Positions 33,376 through 43,495 of a stretch of 64,000 nucleotides of DNA are shown piece by piece. Below the pieces are notes generated by a model, which did not search any database, was not told the origin of the DNA, and saw nothing but the letters and a program-made list of their open reading frames with translations. The stretch covers positions 124,001 to 188,000 of the forward strand of contig JBEHYT010000001.1 in assembly GCA_048498035.1 (NCBI GenBank), in the 5' to 3' direction. The stretch is from CADEDV01 sp048498035 (GTDB lineage Bacteria; Bacteroidota; Bacteroidia; Chitinophagales; Chitinophagaceae). The first letter of the stretch is position 1. The number at the start of each line of letters is the position of its first letter. A program made the position numbers and the translations under genes.

Positions 33376-35766
33376 ATGGCAGACCAGTTTACCAGTACAA
33401 CCAAGAAGGAACTATCCACGCTAAGCGTACGGGATTTGTTTTACAAGTATGTTCGTTACCTCCCCGTTTTTTTGCTAAGCGTAGCGCTAACGTTGTTTGG
33501 CGCGTATGCGTATCTGCGTTATGCTACGCCCATTTATAGTGTTTCGGGAACCATTTACATCAAAAGTGATGACCAGGGTGGCCGTTCAGACAAGTTTGAG
33601 GAGATGTTTGTAAACGATAAGGCAGCCAACATCGCGAGCGAAATTGAAGTGTTGAAGTCGCGGCCGCTGATGGAGCGGGTGGTGCAAAGTCTCGGTTTAC
33701 AGTTTAATTACTATGCAAAAGGGAAAATTAAAAAGGTTGACGTTTACAAGGGCTGCGGGTTTACTATAAAAGCATTACAGCTCCAGGATTCGGCACAGGG
33801 ATTCTCGTTGAAAGTTAAATTTTTCGATCAGCAACATTTTACAGTTGATGACGCAGATCTGAACATTGGCTTTAACCAGGCATTTAAAAACCAATATGGC
33901 GTTTTTATGCTGGAGCCGAGCCGTGGTTCTCTCAGCAGGGAGTATGAAGTGGACTGGGTTCCTACCGAAGCGATGGCGGCACAGCTGGCCGGTGTGCTTG
34001 TGGTTGCGCCTAAAACAGCGGGTACGGGTATCCTGACTATATCCATGCAAACACCCAATGCGCAGAAGGGGGCCGATGTGATCAACCAACTGATGACCGA
34101 ATACCGGCAGTATAATATTGACGAAAAAAAGAGCTCGTCTGATTCTATTCTTGCCTTTATTGATGGCAGGTTAAATGAATATGGACATGCGTTGGACAGC
34201 ACGCAAAAAGACCTCCTGGAGTTTCAACAGCGGAATGACCTGATAGACGTTGAAACACAATACGGAAATTATTTTTCCAGCATTCAGGCGGCAGATGAGA
34301 GTATTGAACTGGAAAAGAATAGGCTTGCAACTGTTAATCTAGTAAACGATTATTTAGGTGACAGAAGAAACGAATTCAATAAAGTTCCCTCCACTATCAG
34401 CATCGAGGATCTCACTTTGCGGGAAATTGTTACTGGGTACAATAATGCACAACTCGAACGACAGCAGTTGATAGATGCTAATGTCCCGGTGGACAACCCG
34501 AGGGTGAAAGAGGCGGATGACCAGCTTGAAAAGCTGCGTAGTATGGCTTTGGAAAATCTAAAGAATCTGAAAAAGGCATATGGTGAAAATGTGGATGCAC
34601 TAAGACAAAGAAGTGGTTCAGCACAAATTCAATTGCGGGGGATGCCATATAAAGTAATGGATTATGCCGAACGAAAAAGAAGGGTAGAGGGTTTGCAAAA
34701 TCTGTATAAGATACTCCAGGAACAAAAAGAAGCTACCTCCATATCGCGTGCCTCCACTATCGCTAACTCCAAGATAGTAGATCGTGCCATGCCGTCCGAA
34801 ACACCGGTAAAACCAAATGGGCTTGCTATCAAAGCGCTTGCCATCATGTTGGGTCTTATGATTCCGGCCGGCGTAATCTTTATTGCTGAAATTCTAAATG
34901 ATAAGGTTTCAAGCAGGTTTGATGTTGAGAGGCTTACTTCGGTTCCTATTGTGGGCGAGGTTGGCCATTCGTTTTCAGACAACGTACTTATCGTCAACAA
35001 AACAACAAGGAGCATGGTGGCGGAACAGTTTCGTATCATCCGCTCCAATCTTCAATATGTACTGGGTACCGGCGTAGGAGAGAAATTTGTTGTGCTGGTT
35101 ACGTCATCGTTTAGTGGTGAGGGGAAATCTTTTGTCAGCACGAATATGGGAGCCGTTTTGTCACTCCCTGGGAAGAAAACGGTCATACTTGAATTTGATA
35201 TTCGTAAGCCGAAAGTATTGTCTGGCCTGAACATGGCGAAAGGACGGGGTATTACCAATTTCCTGGTTGGTAAGGCTGAAATAGATGCTTTGATACGGCC
35301 GGTAGATGGTTACGACGATTTGTTCGTGATTGGTTGCGGCCCTGTTCCTCCTAATCCTTCTGAATTGCTGCTGGATGCGAAAGTGGACGAGTTCTTTGCA
35401 GAACTTAAAAACAGGTTTGATGTAATTATCATCGATACCGCTCCGGTGGGAATGGTAAGTGATGCAATGACACTGGGAAAGTTTGCAGACTGCTCCTTGT
35501 ACCTGGTCCGACAAGGACACACCTTCAAAAAGCAGGTGGCACTTATCGACGAATTTTACCGGGATGGAAAGCTGCCAAAGGTCTCCATCGTTATCAATGA
35601 TGTTAAATTAAAAGCCGGTTATGGGTATTATGGCTATGGCAGGTACGGATACGGTTACGGATACGGTTATGGCAGCTACTACGAAGAAGAGCATGCCCCC
35701 AGGACTTTTGCGGACAGGGTTGTTGGTTTCTTTGATGTCCGTAACTGGTTTAAAAAGAAAAAATAA
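33376..35766 (+). CDS. Wzc-like chain-length regulator and tyrosine autokinase
   Basis: 796 residues. An N-terminal Wzz domain with a membrane span near 30-50, a long periplasmic coiled coil (about 270-440), a second span near 500-520 and a cytoplasmic BY-kinase. Walker A is SSFSGEGKS (577-585), Walker A' ILEFDIRKPK (about 604-613) and Walker B VIIIDTAP (about 683-690). The C-terminal tail (about 748-773) has 13 or so Tyr in an alternating Gly-Tyr run, the autophosphorylation cluster. It couples synthesis to export with the Wza homologue, and its phosphate is probably removed by the PHP phosphatase at 61.4 kb. Confidence 0.92.
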   Translation: MADQFTSTTKKELSTLSVRDLFYKYVRYLPVFLLSVALTLFGAYAYLRYATPIYSVSGTIYIKSDDQGGRSDKFEEMFVNDKAANIASEIEVLKSRPLMERVVQSLGLQFNYYAKGKIKKVDVYKGCGFTIKALQLQDSAQGFSLKVKFFDQQHFTVDDADLNIGFNQAFKNQYGVFMLEPSRGSLSREYEVDWVPTEAMAAQLAGVLVVAPKTAGTGILTISMQTPNAQKGADVINQLMTEYRQYNIDEKKSSSDSILAFIDGRLNEYGHALDSTQKDLLEFQQRNDLIDVETQYGNYFSSIQAADESIELEKNRLATVNLVNDYLGDRRNEFNKVPSTISIEDLTLREIVTGYNNAQLERQQLIDANVPVDNPRVKEADDQLEKLRSMALENLKNLKKAYGENVDALRQRSGSAQIQLRGMPYKVMDYAERKRRVEGLQNLYKILQEQKEATSISRASTIANSKIVDRAMPSETPVKPNGLAIKALAIMLGLMIPAGVIFIAEILNDKVSSRFDVERLTSVPIVGEVGHSFSDNVLIVNKTTRSMVAEQFRIIRSNLQYVLGTGVGEKFVVLVTSSFSGEGKSFVSTNMGAVLSLPGKKTVILEFDIRKPKVLSGLNMAKGRGITNFLVGKAEIDALIRPVDGYDDLFVIGCGPVPPNPSELLLDAKVDEFFAELKNRFDVIIIDTAPVGMVSDAMTLGKFADCSLYLVRQGHTFKKQVALIDEFYRDGKLPKVSIVINDVKLKAGYGYYGYGRYGYGYGYGYGSYYEEEHAPRTFADRVVGFFDVRNWFKKKK

Positions 35767-36723
35767 ATGCGAATACTTGTAACCGGTGGCGCCGGTTTCA
35801 TCGGTTCAAACCTGGTGGATCAGTTGCTGAAAGATGAGCGTGTGAGTTTTGTCCGGGTATTGGATAATCTCGCAACGGGTTTTTCCCGCAATCTTGCACA
35901 CCTTTCATCCAATCCGAAATTTCAGTTCCTGGAAGGTGATATACGTAACTATGAAACCTGTTTGCAGGCCTGTGATGGAATGGATGCTGTGTCTCACCAG
36001 GCAGCATTAGGGTCAGTGCCGCGGTCGATCAATGACCCCATCACCACCAATAACGTAAACATTACCGGCACACTCCATGTTTTTAATGCCGCCCGGGAGA
36101 AAAAGGCAAATCGCGTAGTGTATGCCGCAAGTTCCTCCACCTATGGAGACCATCCCGGTCTTCCAAAAGTGGAAGACAAGATCGGCAACCCGCTATCACC
36201 GTATGCCATCACCAAATATGTAAATGAATTATACGCCCGGATCTATGCAAGCTATTACGACCTGGAACCGGTAGGACTTCGCTACTTCAATATTTTCGGA
36301 CCGCGACAAGACCCCGGCGGCGCTTATGCGGCGGTGATCCCGCTTTTTGCCCAGGCCATTTTAAACAATCAATCGCCCACAATTAACGGCGACGGCAGTC
36401 ATAGTCGTGATTTTACTTTTGTGGACAACGCCGTTCAGGCAAATATGCGCGCATTGTTTACAGATAACAAAGCGGCGCTGAACCAGGTTTATAATATCGC
36501 CTGCGCGGAACAGGTTTCATTAAATGAGCTTTTTGATATGCTGCGCGAAGCAGCCGGGAGCCAGTTGAAAGTGATACATGGTCCCGAACGAAAAGGTGAT
36601 GTAAAGCACAGTCTTGCAGATATTTCCAAAGCCGAGAAATTACTTGGGTATCAACCAACGGTACGCATTCGGGAAGGATTGCAGCAGACATTGGCCTGGT
36701 ATCAACAAAATCTGAATTTGTGA
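35767..36723 (+). CDS. UDP-GlcNAc 4-epimerase-like SDR (WbpP/TviC group)
   Basis: 318 residues. The nucleotide loop TGGAGFIGSN (6-15), the Ser block AASSSTYGDHPGLPK and the YAITK catalytic Tyr-Lys pair define an extended SDR sugar epimerase. The SSSTYGDHPGLPK segment is typical of WbpP/TviC, which act on UDP-GlcNAc/GalNAc or their uronic acids rather than UDP-glucose. It begins directly after the Wzc stop and its own stop overlaps the next start by one base. Confidence 0.85.
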   Translation: MRILVTGGAGFIGSNLVDQLLKDERVSFVRVLDNLATGFSRNLAHLSSNPKFQFLEGDIRNYETCLQACDGMDAVSHQAALGSVPRSINDPITTNNVNITGTLHVFNAAREKKANRVVYAASSSTYGDHPGLPKVEDKIGNPLSPYAITKYVNELYARIYASYYDLEPVGLRYFNIFGPRQDPGGAYAAVIPLFAQAILNNQSPTINGDGSHSRDFTFVDNAVQANMRALFTDNKAALNQVYNIACAEQVSLNELFDMLREAAGSQLKVIHGPERKGDVKHSLADISKAEKLLGYQPTVRIREGLQQTLAWYQQNLNL

Positions 36724-37781
36724 TGCAGAAAACTATTTTTATTACTGGCGGCGCGGGCTTCATCGGATCCCATGTTGTTCGTCTTTTTGTAACGAAATAT
36801 CCCGGCTACAGGATTGTAAATATAGATGCGCTAACATACGCGGGAAATCTCGAGAACCTGCGTGATGTGCAAAACGCTGCCAACTATGTTTTTGAAAAGG
36901 CGGACATTCTCGATAAGAAAGCCATTGTTGCCTTATTTCAACAATACAAGCCAGACGGGGTTATTCACCTGGCAGCAGAGAGTCATGTAGACCGCTCCAT
37001 TCTTTCACCGCTCGACTTTGTATATACCAACGTGGTGGGAACGGTTAATTTATTAAATGCTGCGCGTGATGCCTGGAAGGATAGTATGGAAGGAAAGTTA
37101 TTTCACCATGTATCTACTGATGAAGTGTTTGGCGCATTGGGTGATACAGGGTTCTTTACCGAAACTACACCGTATGATCCGCACTCGCCCTATAGCGCAT
37201 CCAAGGCAGCCAGCGACCATTTTGTGAGAGCCTACCACGATACATACGGGTTGCCCGTGGTGATCACCAACTGCTCCAATAACTACGGTCCGAACCATTT
37301 TCCTGAAAAGCTGATCCCGCTTTCCATTCATAATGTTTTGAAAGGAAAGCCGCTCCCTGTGTACGGAGATGGACAGTACACGCGCGACTGGCTGTATGTG
37401 ATTGATCATGCCCGTGCTATTGATACCGTGTTTCACGAAGGGAAAAAGGGAGACACCTATGCAGTGGGGGGATTTAATGAGTGGAAAAATATCGACCTGG
37501 TCCGCCTGCTTTGTAAATTGATGGATGAAAAGCTGGGAAAGGAAGCGGGCACCAGCGAAAAACTGATCACATTTGTAAAAGACCGACCGGGTCACGATAA
37601 ACGATATGCAATAGACGCAGGGAAGATCAATAAAGAACTGGGCTGGAAACCTTCCGTTACTTTTGAGGAAGGCCTTTCGGCAACGATCGATTGGTACCTG
37701 GCTAATGAGGACTGGCTGGCAAATGTAACCTCCGGCGCCTACCAGGCTTATTATACTGAACAATACGGTAACCAGGACTAA
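36723..37781 (+). CDS. rfbB: dTDP-glucose 4,6-dehydratase
   Basis: 352 residues. TGGAGFIGSHVV near the N-terminus, HVSTDEVFGALG and YSASKAASDHFVRAY are hallmark RmlB segments; the catalytic Asp-Glu pair is in STDEV. It makes dTDP-4-keto-6-deoxyglucose. A GTG one codon earlier at 36720 lies inside the previous gene, so ATG 36723 (TGATG overlap) is chosen. RmlA follows, but RmlC and RmlD are not in the window. Confidence 0.95.
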   Translation: MQKTIFITGGAGFIGSHVVRLFVTKYPGYRIVNIDALTYAGNLENLRDVQNAANYVFEKADILDKKAIVALFQQYKPDGVIHLAAESHVDRSILSPLDFVYTNVVGTVNLLNAARDAWKDSMEGKLFHHVSTDEVFGALGDTGFFTETTPYDPHSPYSASKAASDHFVRAYHDTYGLPVVITNCSNNYGPNHFPEKLIPLSIHNVLKGKPLPVYGDGQYTRDWLYVIDHARAIDTVFHEGKKGDTYAVGGFNEWKNIDLVRLLCKLMDEKLGKEAGTSEKLITFVKDRPGHDKRYAIDAGKINKELGWKPSVTFEEGLSATIDWYLANEDWLANVTSGAYQAYYTEQYGNQD

Positions 37782-37798
37782 AAGGGAAAACGCAGCTC

Positions 37799-38668
37799 AT
37801 GAAAGGAATTATTTTGGCGGGAGGGTCTGGCACACGGCTCTACCCAATTACAAAGGCGATCAGCAAGCAGTTGATGCCGATTTACGACAAACCCATGATC
37901 TATTACCCGCTCTCTACCTTGATGATGGCGGGGATCCGGGAGATATTAATTATTACAACACCGGAAGACAATGCGGGTTTCAAACGATTGCTGGGTGATG
38001 GTAGCCAGGTTGGCTGTCAATTTGAGTATGCTATCCAGGAAGTGCCGAATGGTCTTGCACAGGCATTTGTGATAGGCGCTGATTTTATAGGCGGCGATAA
38101 GGTTTCACTGGTGCTGGGCGACAATATTTTTCACGGCGTGGGACTTGGGTCTCAATTAAAGAAGCTGAATAACCCGGAAGGCGGGGCTGTTTTTGCATAT
38201 CATGTTTCTGATCCCGAGCGTTATGGTGTTGTGGAATTTGACGCAGATTTTCACGCGGTGTCTATAGAAGAAAAGCCGGTAAAGCCGAAGTCAAACTACG
38301 CAGTACCCGGGCTTTATTTTTATGACAATACGGTGGTTGAAATTGCAAAAAACCTGGCGCCGAGCGCGCGTGGCGAATATGAAATTACGGATGTAAATAA
38401 GGCATATCTGAAGCAGGGAAAGCTGCAGGTATCAGTATTGGACCGTGGTACGGCCTGGCTGGACACGGGCACTTTTGAGTCGCTTAGCGATGCAAGTGAG
38501 TTTGTTCGTGTAATTGAAAAGCGGCAGGGATATAAGATCGGTTGTATTGAAGAGATAGCCTATCGCAATGGCTTTATTTCTAAAGCCCAATTAATGGAAT
38601 TGGCCGGTCAGTTGGTCAAGAGCGGCTACGGTAAATACCTTGAACAGGTTGCCGGGGGCGCATTTTAA
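37799..38668 (+). CDS. rfbA: Glucose-1-phosphate thymidylyltransferase
   Basis: 289 residues. GGSGTRLYPIT (8-18), SKQLMPIYDKPM and VLGDNIFHG match RmlA exactly. It joins glucose-1-phosphate and dTTP to give dTDP-glucose, the substrate of the RmlB homologue 17 bases upstream. Normal family length. Confidence 0.96.
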   Translation: MKGIILAGGSGTRLYPITKAISKQLMPIYDKPMIYYPLSTLMMAGIREILIITTPEDNAGFKRLLGDGSQVGCQFEYAIQEVPNGLAQAFVIGADFIGGDKVSLVLGDNIFHGVGLGSQLKKLNNPEGGAVFAYHVSDPERYGVVEFDADFHAVSIEEKPVKPKSNYAVPGLYFYDNTVVEIAKNLAPSARGEYEITDVNKAYLKQGKLQVSVLDRGTAWLDTGTFESLSDASEFVRVIEKRQGYKIGCIEEIAYRNGFISKAQLMELAGQLVKSGYGKYLEQVAGGAF

Positions 38669-38722
38669 TGGAATAACCGGTAATGATCTGCCGGTACTAT
38701 TTTTAAACTTCATAGAAACTAT

Positions 38723-39835
38723 ATGTCAAAACGAGCATTGGTGACCGGCATTACCGGTCAGGATGGTGCTTATCTCGCCCAGTTATTGCTTGATAAAGGG
38801 TACGAGGTGCATGGTATCAAAAGAAGATCATCACTGTTTAACACAGACAGGATTGATCATTTGTACGAGGACCCACACGAACGGAACCGGCATTTTGTAT
38901 TGCACTACGGGGACCTTACAGACAGCACTAATCTGATCCGGATTGTACAGGATGTACAGCCCGACGAGATCTATAATCTTGGTGCGATGAGCCATGTGAA
39001 GGTGAGTTTTGATACACCTGAATATACCGCCAACGCAGATGGGATCGGTACGCTTCGTTTGCTGGAGGCCATCCGCTTGTTGGGCCTGACAGACAAAACA
39101 AAAATATACCAGGCTTCTACGTCTGAACTATACGGTCTTGTACAGGAGGTGCCACAGAAGGAAACTACGCCGTTCTATCCAAGAAGTCCGTATGCCGTGG
39201 CTAAGATGTATGCTTACTGGATCACGGTCAATTATCGCGAAGCATATAATATGTTTGCATGTAATGGTATTCTTTTTAACCATGAAAGCCCCTTGCGCGG
39301 AGAAACGTTTGTAACGCGGAAGATCACACGAGCTGTTGCACAGATATCACTTGGACTACAGGAGAAGTTTTATATCGGTAACCTCGATGCCAAACGTGAT
39401 TGGGGACATGCGAAGGACTACGTTGATGCGATGTGGAGAATTCTTCAGCAAGACACGGCTGAAGACTTTGTGATTGCGACCGGCGTTACCACCACTGTTC
39501 GTGATTTTATCCGGATGGCTTTTTCGGAAGTTGGTGTAGAACTGGAATTTAAAGGTGAAGGGGATAATGAGCGCGCTGTTGTAAAATCTGCTACAGACAC
39601 CACTCATTTTACGCCTGGTAAAGAAGTGTTGAGTGTGGATCCGAAATATTATCGTCCTACTGAAGTAGAACTGTTGATTGGTGATGCCACAAAGGCACGT
39701 CAAAAGTTGGGATGGGAACCTAAATACACATTGGCCGAAATGGTGAAGGAAATGGTAGCTGCGGATGTTGATCATTTCCGCAAAAGCCAATTACTGAAAG
39801 ATGCGGGATACGATATTCTGCGACAATACGAATAA
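38723..39835 (+). CDS. gmd: GDP-mannose 4,6-dehydratase
   Basis: 370 residues. GITGQDGAYLAQLLL near the start, HYGDLTDSTNL, QASTSELYG with the catalytic Thr-Glu pair, and YPRSPYAVAKMYAYW are diagnostic of Gmd. It forms GDP-4-keto-6-deoxymannose, used by the GDP-fucose synthase that begins with no gap after its stop. No GDP-mannose pyrophosphorylase is in the window, so GDP-mannose must come from elsewhere. Confidence 0.96.
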   Translation: MSKRALVTGITGQDGAYLAQLLLDKGYEVHGIKRRSSLFNTDRIDHLYEDPHERNRHFVLHYGDLTDSTNLIRIVQDVQPDEIYNLGAMSHVKVSFDTPEYTANADGIGTLRLLEAIRLLGLTDKTKIYQASTSELYGLVQEVPQKETTPFYPRSPYAVAKMYAYWITVNYREAYNMFACNGILFNHESPLRGETFVTRKITRAVAQISLGLQEKFYIGNLDAKRDWGHAKDYVDAMWRILQQDTAEDFVIATGVTTTVRDFIRMAFSEVGVELEFKGEGDNERAVVKSATDTTHFTPGKEVLSVDPKYYRPTEVELLIGDATKARQKLGWEPKYTLAEMVKEMVAADVDHFRKSQLLKDAGYDILRQYE

Positions 39836-40768
39836 ATGGAAACGACTAGCAAAATCTATGTTGCCGGCCATCGGGGGATGGTAGGAAGTGCAATTTTCCG
39901 GCTTTTGAAAAAGAAGGGGTATACGAATATCGTAACACGCACTTCAGCAGAGCTTGATTTAAGAAACCAGGATGCAGTGAAGTGTTTTTTCGCAAATGAG
40001 AAACCTGACTATGTCTTCCTTGCCGCAGCGAAGGTAGGAGGCATAATGGCTAATAACACCTATCGGGCCGACTTCATTTATGAAAATCTGATGATTCAAA
40101 ATAATGTGATCCATGAGTCTTTTCTGAACAACGTGAAAAAACTGATGTTCCTTGGATCTTCCTGTATTTATCCTAAAATGGCGCCTCAACCGCTGAGGGA
40201 AGACTATCTGCTTACAGGCACGCTTGAGCCCACTAATGAGCCCTACGCTATCGCAAAGATCGCTGGTGTTAAAATGTGTGATGCTTATAGAAGTCAGTAC
40301 GGCTGCAATTTCATTTCAGTAATGCCTACGAACCTGTACGGGCCGAATGATAACTACGATCTTCAAAAGTCCCATGTGCTACCGGCCATGCTCCGGAAGT
40401 TTCACGAAGCCAGGCGGACAAACGATGATGCGGTGACGCTTTGGGGAACAGGAAGTTCGAGGCGGGAATTTCTGCATGCTGATGATATGGCCGACGCATG
40501 TTTTTTCCTTATGCAGCATTATGACGAACCCGGTATTATTAACGTTGGTATTGGAGTAGATATCATGATCAGGGATCTTGCTGAGTTGATAAAGTCGGTG
40601 GTGGGATTTGAGGGTGATGTACAATGGGATCACACCAAGCCCGATGGAACACCGCGAAAATTAATGGATGTCTCAAGACTTAATCAAATGGGGTGGCGGG
40701 CATCAATCAATTTAGTGGATGGTATTGAGAAGACGTACAATGATTTTAAAAGAGACGTAAATGTATAA
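39836..40768 (+). CDS. fcl: GDP-L-fucose synthase
   Basis: 310 residues. GHRGMVGSAIFR near residue 10, FLGSSCIYPKMAPQP (Ser-Ser-Cys) and EPYAIAKIAGVKMC (YxxxK) are the Fcl catalytic blocks. It epimerises and reduces GDP-4-keto-6-deoxymannose to GDP-L-fucose. The product fits the GT10 fucosyltransferase at 43.5 kb. A paralogue with altered catalytic residues lies at 45.7 kb. Confidence 0.95.
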   Translation: METTSKIYVAGHRGMVGSAIFRLLKKKGYTNIVTRTSAELDLRNQDAVKCFFANEKPDYVFLAAAKVGGIMANNTYRADFIYENLMIQNNVIHESFLNNVKKLMFLGSSCIYPKMAPQPLREDYLLTGTLEPTNEPYAIAKIAGVKMCDAYRSQYGCNFISVMPTNLYGPNDNYDLQKSHVLPAMLRKFHEARRTNDDAVTLWGTGSSRREFLHADDMADACFFLMQHYDEPGIINVGIGVDIMIRDLAELIKSVVGFEGDVQWDHTKPDGTPRKLMDVSRLNQMGWRASINLVDGIEKTYNDFKRDVNV

Positions 40769-40815
40769 TGCCTTTGGAAATGTGTTTCGCTTGAAACAAC
40801 CTAAATCGTATAAGT

Positions 40816-41520
40816 ATGGGTTTTAAAGAAATATTGTCTCGGGTTGCCCCAAGGCAAAAGCTGCTTGGATTTAAGGATTTTCTGCAGTTTAATAAATTTA
40901 AAAGCCCATGGGGCTTTGAATTTAACGGGCAGGAACTGAGACGTAATATGGTACTTGACGTATTAAGTTCAACCGGGGTAAAGCAGGTAATTGAAACCGG
41001 AACATACCGCGGAACAACCACAAGTTTTTTTCTTCAACAGGCTTGTCGTGTATTTACCTCTGAATACAGCCCGCGCTATTATATGTATAGCAAGCTTCGG
41101 TTTCTTTCAAAAAGCAAGCTTTCGATTTACAATGAGGATAGCAGGGTATTTCTTCGCCGACTGGCAAAGCAATCCAGGGTCACAAATGAACTTACCATCT
41201 TTTACCTGGATGCGCATTGGGATGCCGATCTTCCTTTGCGGGAAGAATTGGAGATTATTGACAAACATTGGCCTCGATACATAATCCTGATCGATGATTA
41301 TGAGGTGCCGGGAGACAGCGGATATGTTTTTGATGACTATGGTGGAGAGAGCGTTCTGAATGCTGCCTATCTTGACAGAACAGGGATCAATTTCAAGCGC
41401 TTTTATCCCATTAGTTCAGCCAACGAAACCGGTGTAAAAAGTGGTTCTGTTGTGCTTACCAAGGATGATGCGACGGTGGAAGCGCTTCGCAAGAATAAAT
41501 ATCTTTTTGAAAAAAGTTGA
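40816..41520 (+). CDS. Putative class I SAM-dependent methyltransferase
   Basis: 234 residues. VKQVIETGTYRGTTTSFFL (about 55-73) resembles the motif I glycine loop of a Rossmann methyltransferase, EYSPRYYMYSK and NEDSRVF the following acidic strand, and FYLDAHW the motif II/III strand seen in cephalosporin hydroxylase-like and Methyltransf_24 proteins. No signal peptide. It may methylate a sugar of the exported polymer. Its stop is one base before a short frame that looks like the start of a broken gene. Confidence 0.6.
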   Translation: MGFKEILSRVAPRQKLLGFKDFLQFNKFKSPWGFEFNGQELRRNMVLDVLSSTGVKQVIETGTYRGTTTSFFLQQACRVFTSEYSPRYYMYSKLRFLSKSKLSIYNEDSRVFLRRLAKQSRVTNELTIFYLDAHWDADLPLREELEIIDKHWPRYIILIDDYEVPGDSGYVFDDYGGESVLNAAYLDRTGINFKRFYPISSANETGVKSGSVVLTKDDATVEALRKNKYLFEKS

Positions 41521-41521
41521 G

Positions 41522-41701
41522 ATGGACGAATTGATCACTAATCCTGTGCTCGAAAAAGTCGAACAAAAAATAAAGCGCCTACAAAGAAAAATGTTTTTTG
41601 ATTCTAATCCGAGCTGGATTTTTCATGGTAAAAATCATATGATTTTAGTTTTCTTACCCGCGATTAAGCATCCATTAAATTTTTCCTGTTTTGCTACATA
41701 A
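41522..41701 (+). pseudogene. Truncated 5' end of an unrecognised EPS gene
   Basis: A 59-codon frame starts one base after the upstream stop, as if translationally coupled (MDELITNPVLEKVEQKIKRL at the N-terminus), then ends at 41701. The first 40 residues look like the N-terminus of a larger glycan-modifying enzyme; the end turns hydrophobic and then stops. About 400 bases without a clear gene follow. It is best read as a relic, but a real small protein cannot be excluded. Confidence 0.4.
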
Positions 41702-42097
41702 GAAAGTACAGCTATCCGCTGCATTTCTATGTAAGGTAGAATAAGCTATAGGAAATAGATCAAGATAGTGCAAAGACGTTGGAGTCTAACTGCTTGGAAC
41801 TGGTAATGATGGCAGAACTATTACGATTCAAGCAATTAGTCGCTAAAAAAGGCAGATGGTATGATGATTGTTTCGTCTCGTTAATTAATGAAGCCTTTGC
41901 TCATCGCAATGTCAGTTTTCCCGGCTTGACTAATAAGTAGGTAAAAATTTTGCTAGATATGTGTACAATGTAACATTAATTTGTTGTGCATTGGTGCTTT
42001 GGTATGCTTGGGACAGATAATGGATGTTCCTATCCAATTGAATGGATGGTTCGTTTTTTTACTCTTCGGTTAATCTTCCGGTTGCAGTTCTATTGAT
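41702..42097. other. Gene-poor gap inside the EPS operon
   Basis: About 400 AT-rich bases. A 44-codon frame at 41806-41940 (MMAELLRFKQLVAKKGRWYD at its start) ends in TAG and is not recognised; it may be a second piece of a decayed gene. No terminator or repeat A/B is seen. This is the only long gap in the operon. Confidence 0.4.
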
Positions 42098-43495
42098 ATG
42101 AAAAAAAAGTTGAGCTCTGTTATTGTTGGAAATCCTTTTTTTATCCGGCTGTTTTCAAAGCCGGAAAATGGGCGGGATGCCGTTGTAAAGCGAAATATTA
42201 TACAGTCGTTTGCCTTTCAGATTCTCTCAAATATAGCTGGGCTTGCGATCGTGCCTCTCTCTCTTACGTATCTTTCGGTAGAAAAGTACGGGATTTGGAT
42301 CAATGCCAGCGCGATGGTTTTGTACTTGCAGAACATGAATTTCGGACTCGGATTTGGAATGCAAAATCATGTCGGACAAAGCCTTGCGATTGGGGATAGC
42401 GAGCAGGCGCGAAGATTTGTTTCGATCACTTATAAATATACTTTAATGATAGCAACGGCAATCGCCGTTGTCGGTTTGTTCGCTTCGTATTTTATTAATT
42501 GGAACCGTCTGTTTAACTCGACGATATCGAGCGGCCAGTTGCGGACAATAAGCCTGATCGCTTTTGTTTCCTTTCTTTTTTCGTTCGTTGTCGGCAATCT
42601 CCAGCCAGTACTGATGGCGGCCAGTAAGTCGGCCGCGCCGAGATTTCTTGGGTTATGCACCAATTTACTGTCGATCATCGGTTTGATTGTTGTCTTGAGT
42701 TTTAGTCATAACAATCTCGTTTTTGCGGCTTTGGCATTGGGGCTTCCAGGTCCGTTAATTTACATTGTTGCGTCAATATGGTATTTTAAAGGTAGTCTTA
42801 GCTACCTGCAGCCAAAATGGACAAAAGCAACTAAACCAGAACTAAAAAAAGTTTTTGGTTTGGGGGTTAAGTTTTTTGCGCTCCAGCTTACAACCTTGCT
42901 GATATTTCAGGCAGACATTGTTATTGTAGCCCAATCCCTGGGTCCGTCGGAGGTTACACCTTATAATCTAATTAACCGGTACTTCTACTTCCTGTTTTTT
43001 ATATTTTCACTTGGCATCACTCCTTATTGGCCTGCATTTACTGAGGCCTATGCCCGAAAGGACTTTACGTGGATTCGTCTTTCAATTAGGCGATTGCTGC
43101 GTATCTGCTGTTGGGCTACTTTGGCGGTAATTTTAGCGTTTGCAATGGCGTTTTTTATACTGCCGGTTTGGGGGCGGCATTCATTTTCTGTGGTTGACTA
43201 CATACCTTTGTTGATAACGTCGGCCCTCTATATTATAAGTATGTTTTTCGTGAGTATCTTTTCAACCTTCTTAAATGGGACCAGCCAATTAAATCTGCCT
43301 CTTGCAGTTCAGGCGGTACTGGCATGTATATCAATTCCACTGGCCATTTTTTTTATACGGTGCACACACCTTGGAAGTGCTGGAGTGAATTTATCAATGT
43401 CTATTTGTCAGATAATTTTTCTTGCAGTTTGTGTTCCGCTACTCTATCGAAGGCTTCGTCAGGAAGCTGCACTTTACGGGGAATCTACATTATGA
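42098..43495 (+). CDS. Wzx-type oligosaccharide flippase
   Basis: 465 residues with about 12 hydrophobic spans and the N-terminal NIIQSFAFQILSNIAGLAIV helix typical of the polysaccharide biosynthesis MOP/MATE superfamily. It would move the lipid-linked repeat unit from the cytoplasmic to the periplasmic face. Base composition is more AT-rich than the first operon genes. Its last four bases (ATGA) are the start of the GT10 gene. Confidence 0.88.
   Translation: MKKKLSSVIVGNPFFIRLFSKPENGRDAVVKRNIIQSFAFQILSNIAGLAIVPLSLTYLSVEKYGIWINASAMVLYLQNMNFGLGFGMQNHVGQSLAIGDSEQARRFVSITYKYTLMIATAIAVVGLFASYFINWNRLFNSTISSGQLRTISLIAFVSFLFSFVVGNLQPVLMAASKSAAPRFLGLCTNLLSIIGLIVVLSFSHNNLVFAALALGLPGPLIYIVASIWYFKGSLSYLQPKWTKATKPELKKVFGLGVKFFALQLTTLLIFQADIVIVAQSLGPSEVTPYNLINRYFYFLFFIFSLGITPYWPAFTEAYARKDFTWIRLSIRRLLRICCWATLAVILAFAMAFFILPVWGRHSFSVVDYIPLLITSALYIISMFFVSIFSTFLNGTSQLNLPLAVQAVLACISIPLAIFFIRCTHLGSAGVNLSMSICQIIFLAVCVPLLYRRLRQEAALYGESTL

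Noticed and set aside
43324..43491. 56-codon N-terminal extension of the GT10 enzyme
   Set aside because: It lies inside the flippase gene in another frame and has no similarity to the family.
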